This document shows positions 53,763 through 61,489 of a stretch of DNA of 64,000 nucleotides, one piece after another. The notes under the pieces are model-generated. The model saw only the letters and a program-made list of their open reading frames with translations, searched no databases and was not told the origin of the DNA. The stretch's first letter is position 1. The number at the start of each line of letters is the position of its first letter. This DNA comes from AC-32 sp963719275. GTDB taxonomy: Bacteria; Actinomycetota; Thermoleophilia; Gaiellales; Gaiellaceae. The position numbers and the translations under genes are program-made. The stretch is taken from positions 62,001-126,000 of the forward strand of contig CAVRBT010000002.1 in assembly GCA_963719275.1 (NCBI GenBank). Reading direction: 5' to 3'.

Positions 53763-54838
53763 GACGCCTCTCCCGCCCGGTCGTCAAGCGCGTCTTGCTG
53801 GGGGCGGCGAGCGCCGCGATCATCATCGCGACCTTCGTCTACTTCCTGCCGACGATCGCGAACTACGGCGAGGTCTGGGGCGTGGTCAAGCAGCTCTCGT
53901 GGCCGCAGATCCTCGCCCTGCTGGGCGCGACGGCGGTCAACCTCGTCACGTTCGCGCCGCCGTGGATGGTCGCGCTCCCCGGGCTCACGTTCCTCCAGGC
54001 GCTCACGGTGACGCAGGCCTCCACCGCGCTCTCGATCGTCGTCCCGGGAGGAATCGCAGCGGGCGTGGCCGGGTCGTACGGCATCCTGCGCAGCTGGAGC
54101 TTCTCCACGAACAACGTGGCGCGCGCGATCACGTTGACCGGGCTCTGGAACCAGTTCCTGAACCTCACGTTCCCGATCGTCGCGGTCTTCCTGCTCGCGA
54201 TCACCGGCGAGAGCACGGCCGCGCTCGCGTCGATCGCCTTCGTCGGTGTCGCGATCCTGGGCATCGTCGTCGCGGGCTTCGTGCTGATCCTGCTCAGCGC
54301 GCGCCTCGCCGAGGACATCGGCAACGTTGCCGCCCGGTTCGCGAACTGGGCGCTCGGCAAGATCCGGCGCGGCCCCGTCACCTGGAACGGCGAGAGCTTC
54401 GAGCGCTTCCGCGCCGAGGCGGGCGACCTGCTCGAGCGGCGCTGGCACCTCCTGACCCTCGCCTCCCTGGCAGGGCAGCTGACGGTCTTCGTGCTGCTGC
54501 TGACATCGCTGCGGACCCTGGACGTCCCGGCGTCCGAGGTGAACCTGGTCGAAGCCTTCGCCGCCTGGTCGCTCGCGCGCCTGGTCGGGTCGATCCCAAT
54601 CACGCCCGGCGGGATCGGCGTCGTCGAGCTCGCCCTGACCGGGACCCTCGTCGGCTTCGGCGGGAACAACGCGGGCGTCGTCGCCGCGGTGCTCGTCTAC
54701 CGCTTCCTGACGGCCGTCCCCACGCTCCTACTCGGCCTGGGAGCGGCCTTCACGATCCGGCGGCGCAGACCGCCGGGCGCGACGGCCGTCGAATCAACGC
54801 CCGCGGGAAGCCGGGAAAGCCTCCGCACCACGCCGTGA
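53759..54838 (+). CDS. Lysylphosphatidylglycerol-synthase TM-region / flippase-like protein
   Basis: 359 aa with eight to nine TM helices (UPF0104/LPG_synthase_TM). Motifs SIVVPGGIAAGVAGSYGILRSWSF and SLARLVGSIPITPGGIGVVELALTGTLVGFG, the usual P-x-P-G-G-x-G core. Flippase-like members move or modify lipids. It closes the coupled operon Zn-ribbon, lipoprotein, metallo-hydrolase, flippase. GTG start overlaps the upstream stop. Confidence 0.88.
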   Translation: MRRLSRPVVKRVLLGAASAAIIIATFVYFLPTIANYGEVWGVVKQLSWPQILALLGATAVNLVTFAPPWMVALPGLTFLQALTVTQASTALSIVVPGGIAAGVAGSYGILRSWSFSTNNVARAITLTGLWNQFLNLTFPIVAVFLLAITGESTAALASIAFVGVAILGIVVAGFVLILLSARLAEDIGNVAARFANWALGKIRRGPVTWNGESFERFRAEAGDLLERRWHLLTLASLAGQLTVFVLLLTSLRTLDVPASEVNLVEAFAAWSLARLVGSIPITPGGIGVVELALTGTLVGFGGNNAGVVAAVLVYRFLTAVPTLLLGLGAAFTIRRRRPPGATAVESTPAGSRESLRTTP

Positions 54839-54842
54839 GCGT

Positions 54843-54863
54843 TTCATCCGGTCGGGGCGATGT
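54843..54863 (+). promoter_or_regulatory. 21-bp directional element, copy U
   Basis: TTCATCCG-GTC-GGGGCGATGT, 59 nt before the small membrane protein at 54923. Confidence 0.75.
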
Positions 54864-54922
54864 CGCTCCCGGCCAGGCCGTCGAGGCTGAGCGTTAGGCT
54901 GACGTCTTCGGAAGGGAGCGGC

Positions 54923-55123
54923 ATGGACGAGGTGGGTTGGAAGTTCTGGCTGTGGGTGATCGGCATCTCGCTCGCGATCGGCATCGGCGGGCTGCTGCTC
55001 TTCCTGCTCATCGGCGCCGCCTGGTACAGGTGGGGATTCTTCGGCGCATTGCTTTTCTTCGGCGTCATCGCCATCGCGTACGGGTACTTCTACGACCGGC
55101 GTCAGCGGCGACACGGGATGTGA
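54923..55123 (+). CDS. Small 2-TM membrane protein
   Basis: 66 aa: WLWVIGISLAIGIGGLLLFLLIGAAWYRWGFFGALLFFGVIAIAYGYFYDRRQRRHG. Two TM helices and a basic C-tail. RBS GAAGGGAG. Third small membrane protein in the window (with 22657 and 27170) preceded by the 21-bp element. Next gene 13 bases downstream. Confidence 0.72.
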   Translation: MDEVGWKFWLWVIGISLAIGIGGLLLFLLIGAAWYRWGFFGALLFFGVIAIAYGYFYDRRQRRHGM

Positions 55124-55136
55124 GGCCCGCGCCGGC

Positions 55137-55781
55137 ATGAACCTTGCGCTCGGAAGCACCGTTCGCTGCTCCGACGGCGCTGTCCGTGAGCTCGCCGACC
55201 TCGTGGTCGACGCGCCTGCGAGGCGCGTGACCCACCTCGTCGTGCAGCCGAAGCGGCAGCACGACGAGGCGCGGCTCGTCTCGCTCGAGTTGGCCGGCGA
55301 GGACGCGAAAGGCGGCGTCTCGCTCTTCTGCACGGCGGAAACGCTCGACGGGTTCGAGCGGGTGCGAGGGTACGCCTACCTCCCGGCAGGCCAACAGCCG
55401 GAGGAGAGCGCCCAGTGGGACGTCGGCGTGGAGGACGTGCTCGCCGTCCCGAGCGTCGACCCGCTCGACATGGCCGAGCCCGAGCTCGACCCGAACGTCA
55501 ACCTGATGTACGACCGCGTCCCGAAGGGTGATGTCGAGCTGCGGCTGACCAGCTCGGTCTACTCGGCGGACGAGCATCGCGTCGGGTCGGTGAACGGCGT
55601 CGTCGTCGGCGACGACGGCGTGATCACGGTGCTCACGCTCCAGCGCGGGCACCTGTGGTGGCGGCGCGAGATCTCCGTGCCCGTCGACGCGATCGCGTCG
55701 CTCGAGAACGACATGGCGACGCTGGCGGTCGAGAAGAGCGAGCTGAAGCGGTTCCCCTCGCGGCGGCGCGGCTCGAGCTGA
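55137..55781 (+). CDS. PRC-barrel-like protein
   Basis: 214 aa soluble protein. GSTVRCSDGAVRELADLVVDAPARRVTHLVVQPKR is a PRC-barrel-type beta module; a second half, HRVGSVNGVVVGDDGVITVLTLQRGHLWWRREISVPVDAIASLENDMATL, repeats the pattern with DxxGxxxG-like turns. Two PRC barrels in tandem. Such domains bind RNA or photosystem/cell-surface partners; target unknown. Co-transcribed with the small membrane protein. Confidence 0.78.
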   Translation: MNLALGSTVRCSDGAVRELADLVVDAPARRVTHLVVQPKRQHDEARLVSLELAGEDAKGGVSLFCTAETLDGFERVRGYAYLPAGQQPEESAQWDVGVEDVLAVPSVDPLDMAEPELDPNVNLMYDRVPKGDVELRLTSSVYSADEHRVGSVNGVVVGDDGVITVLTLQRGHLWWRREISVPVDAIASLENDMATLAVEKSELKRFPSRRRGSS

Positions 55782-55784
55782 CGC

Positions 55785-56366
55785 TCAGGCCTCCGCGCGC
55801 CGCGACTCCGCGCGCAGCTGGAACCCGAAGATGATCTGCGTGATCCCGGCGGCGAGTGCACTCGCGCCGATCCAGACGATCAGCAGGAACGCCTTGTGGC
55901 CGAAGTTGCCCGCCGCCCAGAACGCGAGCAGCACCTCGACCGCGCCGATGATCAGCTGGCCCCACCAGAGCTCGCGCCCGCGGTCGAAGAGCGCGACGAC
56001 GATGTTGAAGACGCCGGCGAAGAGCAGGTAGAAGGCGAAGATCGCCGCGAGGGCGTTGAAGGTGTTCTGGGGGTGCGCGAAGGCGAGTACGCCGATCACC
56101 AGGAAGGCGATGCCGAGGGCGATGCGCAGGAGGCGCCACCAGCCCGAGGCCGCGGCGGCGGTGAGGAACTCGAGCCCGGCTCCCGCGATGCAGACGATGC
56201 CGGTCAGGATCGCGATCCCGTGAACCGTCGTTGCGTCGACCTGGAAGACGAGCAGCGCGAAGACGAGCCAGAGGAAGCCGATCGCCACGAAGAGCCACCA
56301 CACCTCGGCGGTCTGGTCGCGACCGGTGACCGTGCCCGGCATTCGGCTGGCAGGTCCCGCGTTCAT
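55785..56366 (-). CDS. HdeD-family membrane protein
   Basis: 193 aa, six TM helices. The repeated hairpin pattern of DUF308/HdeD is visible: VHGIAILTGIVCIAGAGLEFLTAAA, WWRLLRIALGIAFLVIGVLAFAHPQNTFNALAAIFAFYLLFAGVFNIV, WWGQLIIGAVEVLLAFWAAG. HdeD is an acid-resistance membrane protein in enterobacteria. Last gene of a minus-strand operon with the PAS-LuxR regulator and the RDD protein. Confidence 0.85.
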   Translation of the reverse strand: MNAGPASRMPGTVTGRDQTAEVWWLFVAIGFLWLVFALLVFQVDATTVHGIAILTGIVCIAGAGLEFLTAAAASGWWRLLRIALGIAFLVIGVLAFAHPQNTFNALAAIFAFYLLFAGVFNIVVALFDRGRELWWGQLIIGAVEVLLAFWAAGNFGHKAFLLIVWIGASALAAGITQIIFGFQLRAESRRAEA

Positions 56367-56374
56367 GACGCCTT

Positions 56375-57307
56375 CTACGGTTGCACGCCGACCGGCCGGA
56401 CCGGATCGTAGAGGACCGTGGTCCCGGCGACGAAGTCGGGGAGGGCGCGCCTGCGCCGGTCGACGAGCGCAGGCAGGAAGCCTGCGAAGAAGGGGATGAT
56501 CGCGAGGATCAGCCCGGCCAGCCGCAGCAGCGAGCGAGGTGCCGAAGGCGGCTCTCCGGAGCGGGTTTGCACCCGGAGCCTCATCAGCCGCATCCCCGGC
56601 GTCTGGCCCGTCACGCTCCAGAACCCGACGAAGTAGAGCGCCACGACGAGCAGCCAGCCCCCGCCGGCGAGCGAGCCCGTCAACCAGCCGCTGTGGAGCT
56701 GGCCGACGAGGCCGAGCACCAGCCCGACCGACGCGGCAACGACGAGGTACGCCGCCTGCGCGAGCGCAGCGTCGACGACCAGCGCCACCCCGCGCGTCGC
56801 AACGCCGGCGAACCCGGGATCGGCCGGGCGCGGACGCCGCAGCAGCCGGTGCACACGCCCTTCGATCCGGTCGTCGGCGGTGCGCGCCTTGCCGCGGGCG
56901 GCGTCCGCGGCCTCCTCGCCGTACCCGCCCGCCGCCTCCGTGAGCGCCCGCCGGACTTCCGGGCTCGAGAGCATCTCCGCGACCGCGCGCTGGAAGGCCG
57001 GGGTGTGGACGAGCCGCTGCGTCGCGGCCTCCGCAAGCCGGGTGGCCTCCTCGCTCGCGACCCAGCGCTCGAGCGCCGGGTTGCGCAGTACCTGCTCGAC
57101 GACACCGTCGGTTCCGTCCGGGCCGGCCTCTCGCCGGGAGGAGGCTTCGAGCATCTCCGCGACGACTCGCTCGACCACTCGCTGCTCGACGATGGCGCGG
57201 CCGACCATCTCCGGCAGCGGCCCCGCCAGAGCGGCGTCGATCGCGCGCCCCGTCTCGTCCGCGAGGACACCGCGCATCGGTCCCAGCGGGATGCGGCCGA
57301 ATTTCAC
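56375..57307 (-). CDS. RDD-family membrane protein 2
   Basis: 310 aa. N-terminal helical region with MVGRAIVEQRVVERVVAEML, VEQVLRNPALERWV and MLSSPEVRRALTEA repeats, then RDD domain TRGVALVVDAALAQAAYLVV, FVGFWSVTGQTPGMRLMRLRVQTRSG, FFAGFLPALVDRRRRALPDFVAGTTVLYDP. Paralogue of 16104-17330 with a shorter N-terminus. Middle gene of the LuxR/RDD/HdeD operon. Transport function likely for the family, not proven here. Confidence 0.85.
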   Translation of the reverse strand: MKFGRIPLGPMRGVLADETGRAIDAALAGPLPEMVGRAIVEQRVVERVVAEMLEASSRREAGPDGTDGVVEQVLRNPALERWVASEEATRLAEAATQRLVHTPAFQRAVAEMLSSPEVRRALTEAAGGYGEEAADAARGKARTADDRIEGRVHRLLRRPRPADPGFAGVATRGVALVVDAALAQAAYLVVAASVGLVLGLVGQLHSGWLTGSLAGGGWLLVVALYFVGFWSVTGQTPGMRLMRLRVQTRSGEPPSAPRSLLRLAGLILAIIPFFAGFLPALVDRRRRALPDFVAGTTVLYDPVRPVGVQP

Positions 57308-57317
57308 CGTGGTGCGG

Positions 57318-57890
57318 TCAGGCCTCGACGAGGTGTGCGCGCCGGCCGATGGCGACTGCCTCGAGCCGCGAGTGCACGCCGAGCGCCCGGAGCAGGTGCC
57401 GGACGTGGTTGCGCACCGTCTCGGTGCTGAGGTGCAGCTCGCGCGCGATCTGGTCGGTCGAGTGGCCGCGCTCGAGCAGCCGCAGCACTTCGGTCTGGCG
57501 CGGCGTGAGATGCGGGTGCATCAGCGGAGGCTCACCCTCCTCGACGTCGACGACCTGGCCGAAGACGCCGACGATGCGGTCCCCGCTGTAGAGCGAGACA
57601 GAGCTGATCTCGACAGAGACGCGGTCGCCGTCGGCATCCATCAGTACGACCTCGTGGTCGCTCTGCTTCTCGAGTCCGGAGATCTTCTGCGCGAACGCCT
57701 CCTTCGCGCGCCGCGTCTCCTCCGTAGAGACGACAGAGGTGAACTGCCGTCCGCGAACGTCGCCCACCAGGCGCTGTGCCGCGGGATTGACCCACCGGAT
57801 GATGCCGTGGCGGTCGATCACATAGCTCGGAACGCCGACCCGTTCCAGCGCGCCTTCGACGTCTCCACCCATGGAGCGCAGCTTGGACAT
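57318..57890 (-). CDS. PAS-LuxR transcriptional regulator
   Basis: About 190 aa from ATG 57890 (57872 and 57926 possible). PAS domain VGVPSYVIDRHGIIRWVNPAAQRLVGDVRGRQFTSVVS to DADGDRVSVEISSVSLY, then LuxR HTH LTPRQTEVLRLLERGHSTDQIARELHLSTETVRNHVRHLLRALG. A one-component sensor-regulator heading an operon with RDD and HdeD membrane proteins (10-base gap). A second candidate for the trans-acting factor of the 21-bp element, though no element precedes its own operon. Confidence 0.88.
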   Translation of the reverse strand: MSKLRSMGGDVEGALERVGVPSYVIDRHGIIRWVNPAAQRLVGDVRGRQFTSVVSTEETRRAKEAFAQKISGLEKQSDHEVVLMDADGDRVSVEISSVSLYSGDRIVGVFGQVVDVEEGEPPLMHPHLTPRQTEVLRLLERGHSTDQIARELHLSTETVRNHVRHLLRALGVHSRLEAVAIGRRAHLVEA

Positions 57891-57985
57891 GCGCCGAGTT
57901 TGCCTTTCGCGGGACCGCGCGGTCAAGCCCAGCGGCTCCCGCCTGCCCGGGAGCCGCGTGACCGGAGGAACGGCAGCCGGCCGGT

Positions 57986-58204
57986 TCAGGCGTGAACTAG
58001 CGGCTGCGTCATCGGATACCCGTCGTGCAACCGCAGCGCCGCGCAGAGGTCCTCGCGCAGGCGTTGGAGGCCCGTCACCTCACCGCGCTCGTCGACTTTT
58101 TCGATCGCCTGGTCGACTGAGCGCAGCGCCCGAACGAGTTGCGAGCGGCGGGAAGCGGTCTCGAGCTCGGGGGAGGAGCTCGTCAGTGCACGACCGGTGT
58201 CCAT
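57986..58204 (-). CDS. Small helical protein, function unknown
   Basis: 72 aa from ATG 58204: ETASRRSQLVRALRSVDQAIEKVDERGEVTGLQRLREDLCAALRLHDGYPM, almost wholly alpha-helical. It follows greA by 64 bases on the same strand. Longer upstream readings have no good start. Function unknown. Confidence 0.5.
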   Translation of the reverse strand: MDTGRALTSSSPELETASRRSQLVRALRSVDQAIEKVDERGEVTGLQRLREDLCAALRLHDGYPMTQPLVHA

Positions 58205-58268
58205 GTGGAGCACGATCGCACCGCGACGAGGCCCGCCGCTTGACCACGGTGGGTCAAACGGGCTAGCC

Positions 58269-58724
58269 CTAGCGGCCCACGGAGATGACGCGGGCACGCC
58301 AGGAGCCGCTCGGCGCGTCGATCTCGACCTCGTCGCCGGCCTTGGCGCCCATCAGCGCGCGCCCGACGGGCGAGTCCGGTGAGACGCCGCCGACCGAGGA
58401 GATCTCGACCTCGAGACGCCCGCCCTGCTCGTCCTCGAGCTCGACCTTCGAGCCGACCGTGACGCTGCCGTCGGCGGAGGCGGCGTCCTCGACGACCACC
58501 GCCCGTGAGAGCCGGTCGCGCAGCACGCGGATCCGCCGCTCGAGCAGGCCCTGTTCGTTCTTCGCCGCGTGGTACTCGAAGTTTTCGGAGAGGTCGCCGA
58601 AGCCGCGCGCGGTCTTGATCGCCTCCACGACCGCCACGCGGCGGGGGCCCTCGAGCTCGGCCAGCTCGGCCTCGAGCTGCTCCTTCTGGGCGTGCGTCAG
58701 GGGCTCTGCCTTCTCGCTGGGCAT
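58269..58724 (-). CDS. greA: Transcription elongation factor GreA
   Basis: 151 aa. N-terminal coiled coil with the catalytic acidic tip region GFGDLSENFEYHAAKNEQGLLERRIRVLRDRLSRA, and C-terminal FKBP-like VGSKVELEDEQGGRLEVEISSVGG...SPVGRALMGAKAGDEVEIDAPSGSWRARVISV. Rescues backtracked RNA polymerase by stimulating transcript cleavage. Length slightly below the usual 158. Confidence 0.93.
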   Translation of the reverse strand: MPSEKAEPLTHAQKEQLEAELAELEGPRRVAVVEAIKTARGFGDLSENFEYHAAKNEQGLLERRIRVLRDRLSRAVVVEDAASADGSVTVGSKVELEDEQGGRLEVEISSVGGVSPDSPVGRALMGAKAGDEVEIDAPSGSWRARVISVGR

Positions 58725-58859
58725 CGCGGCAGGGTAGCCGCCGGCTGCTACTGTCCGGGCACGGGTGGCAATCCGGCCACCCGGTGAGATGAGCTTCTCG
58801 TTCCTCCTTCGGGCGTTTCGAGGTCGGCAAGTCTCGAGCCCGTAAAGGAGTCGAACCGA

Positions 58860-60029
58860 ATGTCACAGCAGTCGTTCCGGCGGCTAGGCGTGTCCGCGCC
58901 CGTCGTGGAAGCGCTAGCCGCGCGCAACATCACCCACCCTTTCGACATCCAGGAGCGCGCGTTGCCCGACGCATTGAGCGGCCTGGACGTCCTCGTCCGC
59001 TCGCCCACCGGGTCCGGCAAGACCCTGGTCTTCGCGCTGCCGATCGTCGAACGCACCGAACCTGCCGACGGCCGGCCGTCGGCGCTCGTGCTCGTGCCGA
59101 CACGCGAGCTGGCGGCCCAGGTGACGGACGAGATCGACCCGCTCGCGCGGGCGTGCGGCCTCTCCGTCGCCCCGGCCTACGGCGGCGTACCGCTGCGCTC
59201 GCAGGCGCGCCGGATCAAGGGGGCTCATGTGCTCGTGGCGACGCCCGGCCGGCTCGAGGACCTCGCGCAGCGCCGGCTCGTCGATCTCTCCCACGTCCGC
59301 ACCTTCGTCCTGGACGAGGCCGACCGCATGCTCGACATGGGCTTCCAGCCGCAGGTCGACAAGCTCGTGCGCCGGCTGCCACGCAACCGCCAGACCATGT
59401 TCTTCTCGGCGACGCTCGACGGCGAGGTCGGCGTGCTTGCGCGCAGGTACACGAACAGCCCCTCGCGCATCGAAGGGTCGTTGCCTGCGAGCCGGCAGCC
59501 TGGCGAGATCGAGCACCGCTTCGTACCCGTGACCGCCGACACGAAGATCGAGACGCTCGTCGAGCACATCCGCGAGCCCGGCTCGACACTCGTCTTCGTC
59601 CGCACGAAGCGCGGCGCCGACCGGCTCGTCAAGAAGCTCTCGACGCACGGCGTCGCAGCGGTCGCGATGCACGGCGACATGTCGCAGAGGGCCCGCGAGC
59701 GGGCGCTCGACCGGTTCGAGAGCGGCAGGGTCGAGACGCTCGTGGCGACCGACGTCGCGGCGCGAGGCCTCGACCTGGAAGCGGTCACCCACGTGATCAA
59801 CTTCGACCCGCCCGAGGAGGACAAGGGTTACGTGCACCGCACCGGCCGCACGGGCCGCGCGGGCCGCAGTGGAACCGCGATCACCTTCGTGCTACCCGAG
59901 CAGCAGGCCGAGACCAGCCGCGTCGCTCGCCGGCTCGGCCACCGCGAGCAGTTCGAGGAAGCCGGAATGAAGTCGGCTCCTGCGAAGCTCCTCTACACGA
60001 GCCGTCGCGGGCGCCGTTCGAAGTGGTAG
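58860..60029 (+). CDS. DEAD-box RNA helicase
   Basis: 389 aa. Q motif FDIQERALPDAL, motif I SPTGSGKT, Ia PTRELAAQ, DEAD in LDEADRMLDMGFQ, SAT in FFSATLDG, and C-terminal TLVFVRTKRGAD, VATDVAARGLD, HRTGRTGRAGRSG. Unwinds short RNA duplexes; cold-shock or ribosome-assembly type. A short basic tail. No 21-bp element. Confidence 0.95.
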   Translation: MSQQSFRRLGVSAPVVEALAARNITHPFDIQERALPDALSGLDVLVRSPTGSGKTLVFALPIVERTEPADGRPSALVLVPTRELAAQVTDEIDPLARACGLSVAPAYGGVPLRSQARRIKGAHVLVATPGRLEDLAQRRLVDLSHVRTFVLDEADRMLDMGFQPQVDKLVRRLPRNRQTMFFSATLDGEVGVLARRYTNSPSRIEGSLPASRQPGEIEHRFVPVTADTKIETLVEHIREPGSTLVFVRTKRGADRLVKKLSTHGVAAVAMHGDMSQRARERALDRFESGRVETLVATDVAARGLDLEAVTHVINFDPPEEDKGYVHRTGRTGRAGRSGTAITFVLPEQQAETSRVARRLGHREQFEEAGMKSAPAKLLYTSRRGRRSKW

Positions 60030-60045
60030 CCGGCTTGCCCGGCGC

Positions 60046-61338
60046 TCAGCCGCGGAGCGTGCGATCGAAGAAGCCGACGACCCGCCGCTCGTACTCCACA
60101 GGCCGCGCCGAGAGTCCGTGGGTGTGCGAGGTGTCGATCTTCCAGATCTGCTTCGGCGCAGGCGTCGCCTCGTAGTAGTCGGGGTTGTTGTCCTCGCCGC
60201 CGGCGCCCTTCGTCGCGTAGATGAAGAACACCGGCGTCGACTCGTTCCGGCCGACGAGCGTCTTCAGGTTGGGCGGCGGCAGGCGGTTCGAGAAGACCGC
60301 CGTGCCCGCCGTCATCACGCCGGTGAACGCGACCTCCGGCACCTTGCGCAGGCTCATGCGGAGAGCGTTCTCGCGGACCGACCTGTAGCCCGCGCCTTCG
60401 GAGACGACGGCGCCCAGAGCAGTCGTTTCGGCAGCAGTCTGCAGGAAGGCCTCACCGCCGACGGAGAGGCCGAGCCCGCCGATCCGGTTCGGGTCGACGT
60501 CGCCGCGCCCGCGCAGGTACTCGAGCGCACCGCGCAGGTCATCGTCGAAGCCCCAGCCGAGCGCGTTCGGGTCGCCCTCGCTCGTCCCTTCGCCACGTCG
60601 ATCGAAGACGAGGACGCCGTACCCGTGACGGACGAGCATCCGCGCGTGTCTCTGGGTGCCTTTCTTGCCCGGGTACACGATCACGGTGGCGCCGTTCCTG
60701 GGCCGGACGAACCAGCCGTTCAGCCTGAGCCCGTCGTGCGACTGGAACGAGACCGGCTGGTACGGCGCGCCGAGGTTCCCGTTCGGCGTCTTCAACCGCG
60801 CGGCGTGGGTGAACCCGTACGAGAGCGACAGCGGGAAGAGCACGAAGTAGGCGCCGAGGACCCACGCGACGGCTAGCAGAGCCCGGCGGGTGTAGCGCCG
60901 GACGCGCGAGCCGTCGCGCCTCCGGCCCCGCCAGGCGGTCCAGATGCCGAGGAGCACGAGCACCACGCCGCCTACGGCAGAGAGGAGGCCCGTGAAGTCG
61001 TCACCCGAGAGGCCCTCGCTCGGGCCGTAGTAGGCGGCTTCGATGCTGCCCATCACGATCCCGAGGACGCCGAGCACGACCGCCAGCGCAGCCCGGAGGC
61101 CCGGGCGCAGGTGCGGGTAGGCCACTGCTGCGCCCACAAGGAGCGCAACCGGGAGCAGCCCGCTCACGAGGTGGTCGGCAGCTGAAGTGCCCGGCTCTGG
61201 CTGGAAGAAGCTGTCGTCGAGGACGTGGAGCGCGATGACGCCGAAGCCTGCGGCGGCGATCTTCGTCTCGGCCGGGGCGGCGGAGACGCGCTCCCAGAGG
61301 CCGTTGCGGCCGGCGACCTGGTCGGCGGCGATGCTCAC
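60046..61338 (-). CDS. Membrane-anchored alpha/beta hydrolase
   Basis: 430 aa. Seven hydrophobic segments in residues 25-170, then a hydrolase domain: VIVYPGKKGTQRHARML, nucleophile GLGLSVGGEAFLQ (GxSxG), FIYATKGAGGED and DTSHTHGLSARP with a candidate His. Family members act on esters or peptides at the membrane. Faces the kinase 2 gene across a 151-bp divergent interval. Confidence 0.82.
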   Translation of the reverse strand: MSIAADQVAGRNGLWERVSAAPAETKIAAAGFGVIALHVLDDSFFQPEPGTSAADHLVSGLLPVALLVGAAVAYPHLRPGLRAALAVVLGVLGIVMGSIEAAYYGPSEGLSGDDFTGLLSAVGGVVLVLLGIWTAWRGRRRDGSRVRRYTRRALLAVAWVLGAYFVLFPLSLSYGFTHAARLKTPNGNLGAPYQPVSFQSHDGLRLNGWFVRPRNGATVIVYPGKKGTQRHARMLVRHGYGVLVFDRRGEGTSEGDPNALGWGFDDDLRGALEYLRGRGDVDPNRIGGLGLSVGGEAFLQTAAETTALGAVVSEGAGYRSVRENALRMSLRKVPEVAFTGVMTAGTAVFSNRLPPPNLKTLVGRNESTPVFFIYATKGAGGEDNNPDYYEATPAPKQIWKIDTSHTHGLSARPVEYERRVVGFFDRTLRG

Positions 61339-61489
61339 GTGACGAGCGTCGCACGCTGGGCCGCCGCGCTCAATGCGGCGGACAGGTAGGCCGGGGTTCG
61401 GGTAACTGGCCGAGCCCTAGGAATAAGGCTGAAACCGCGCTAGGGTCGCCCGAAGGCTGTCTCGCACCAGCGGGGAGGGAGGCGAGGCT

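Noticed and set aside
57276..57298. CATC/GATG-type match GCATCGGTCCCAGCGGGATGC
   Set aside because: It lies inside the start of the RDD 2 coding region and encodes conserved-looking residues.
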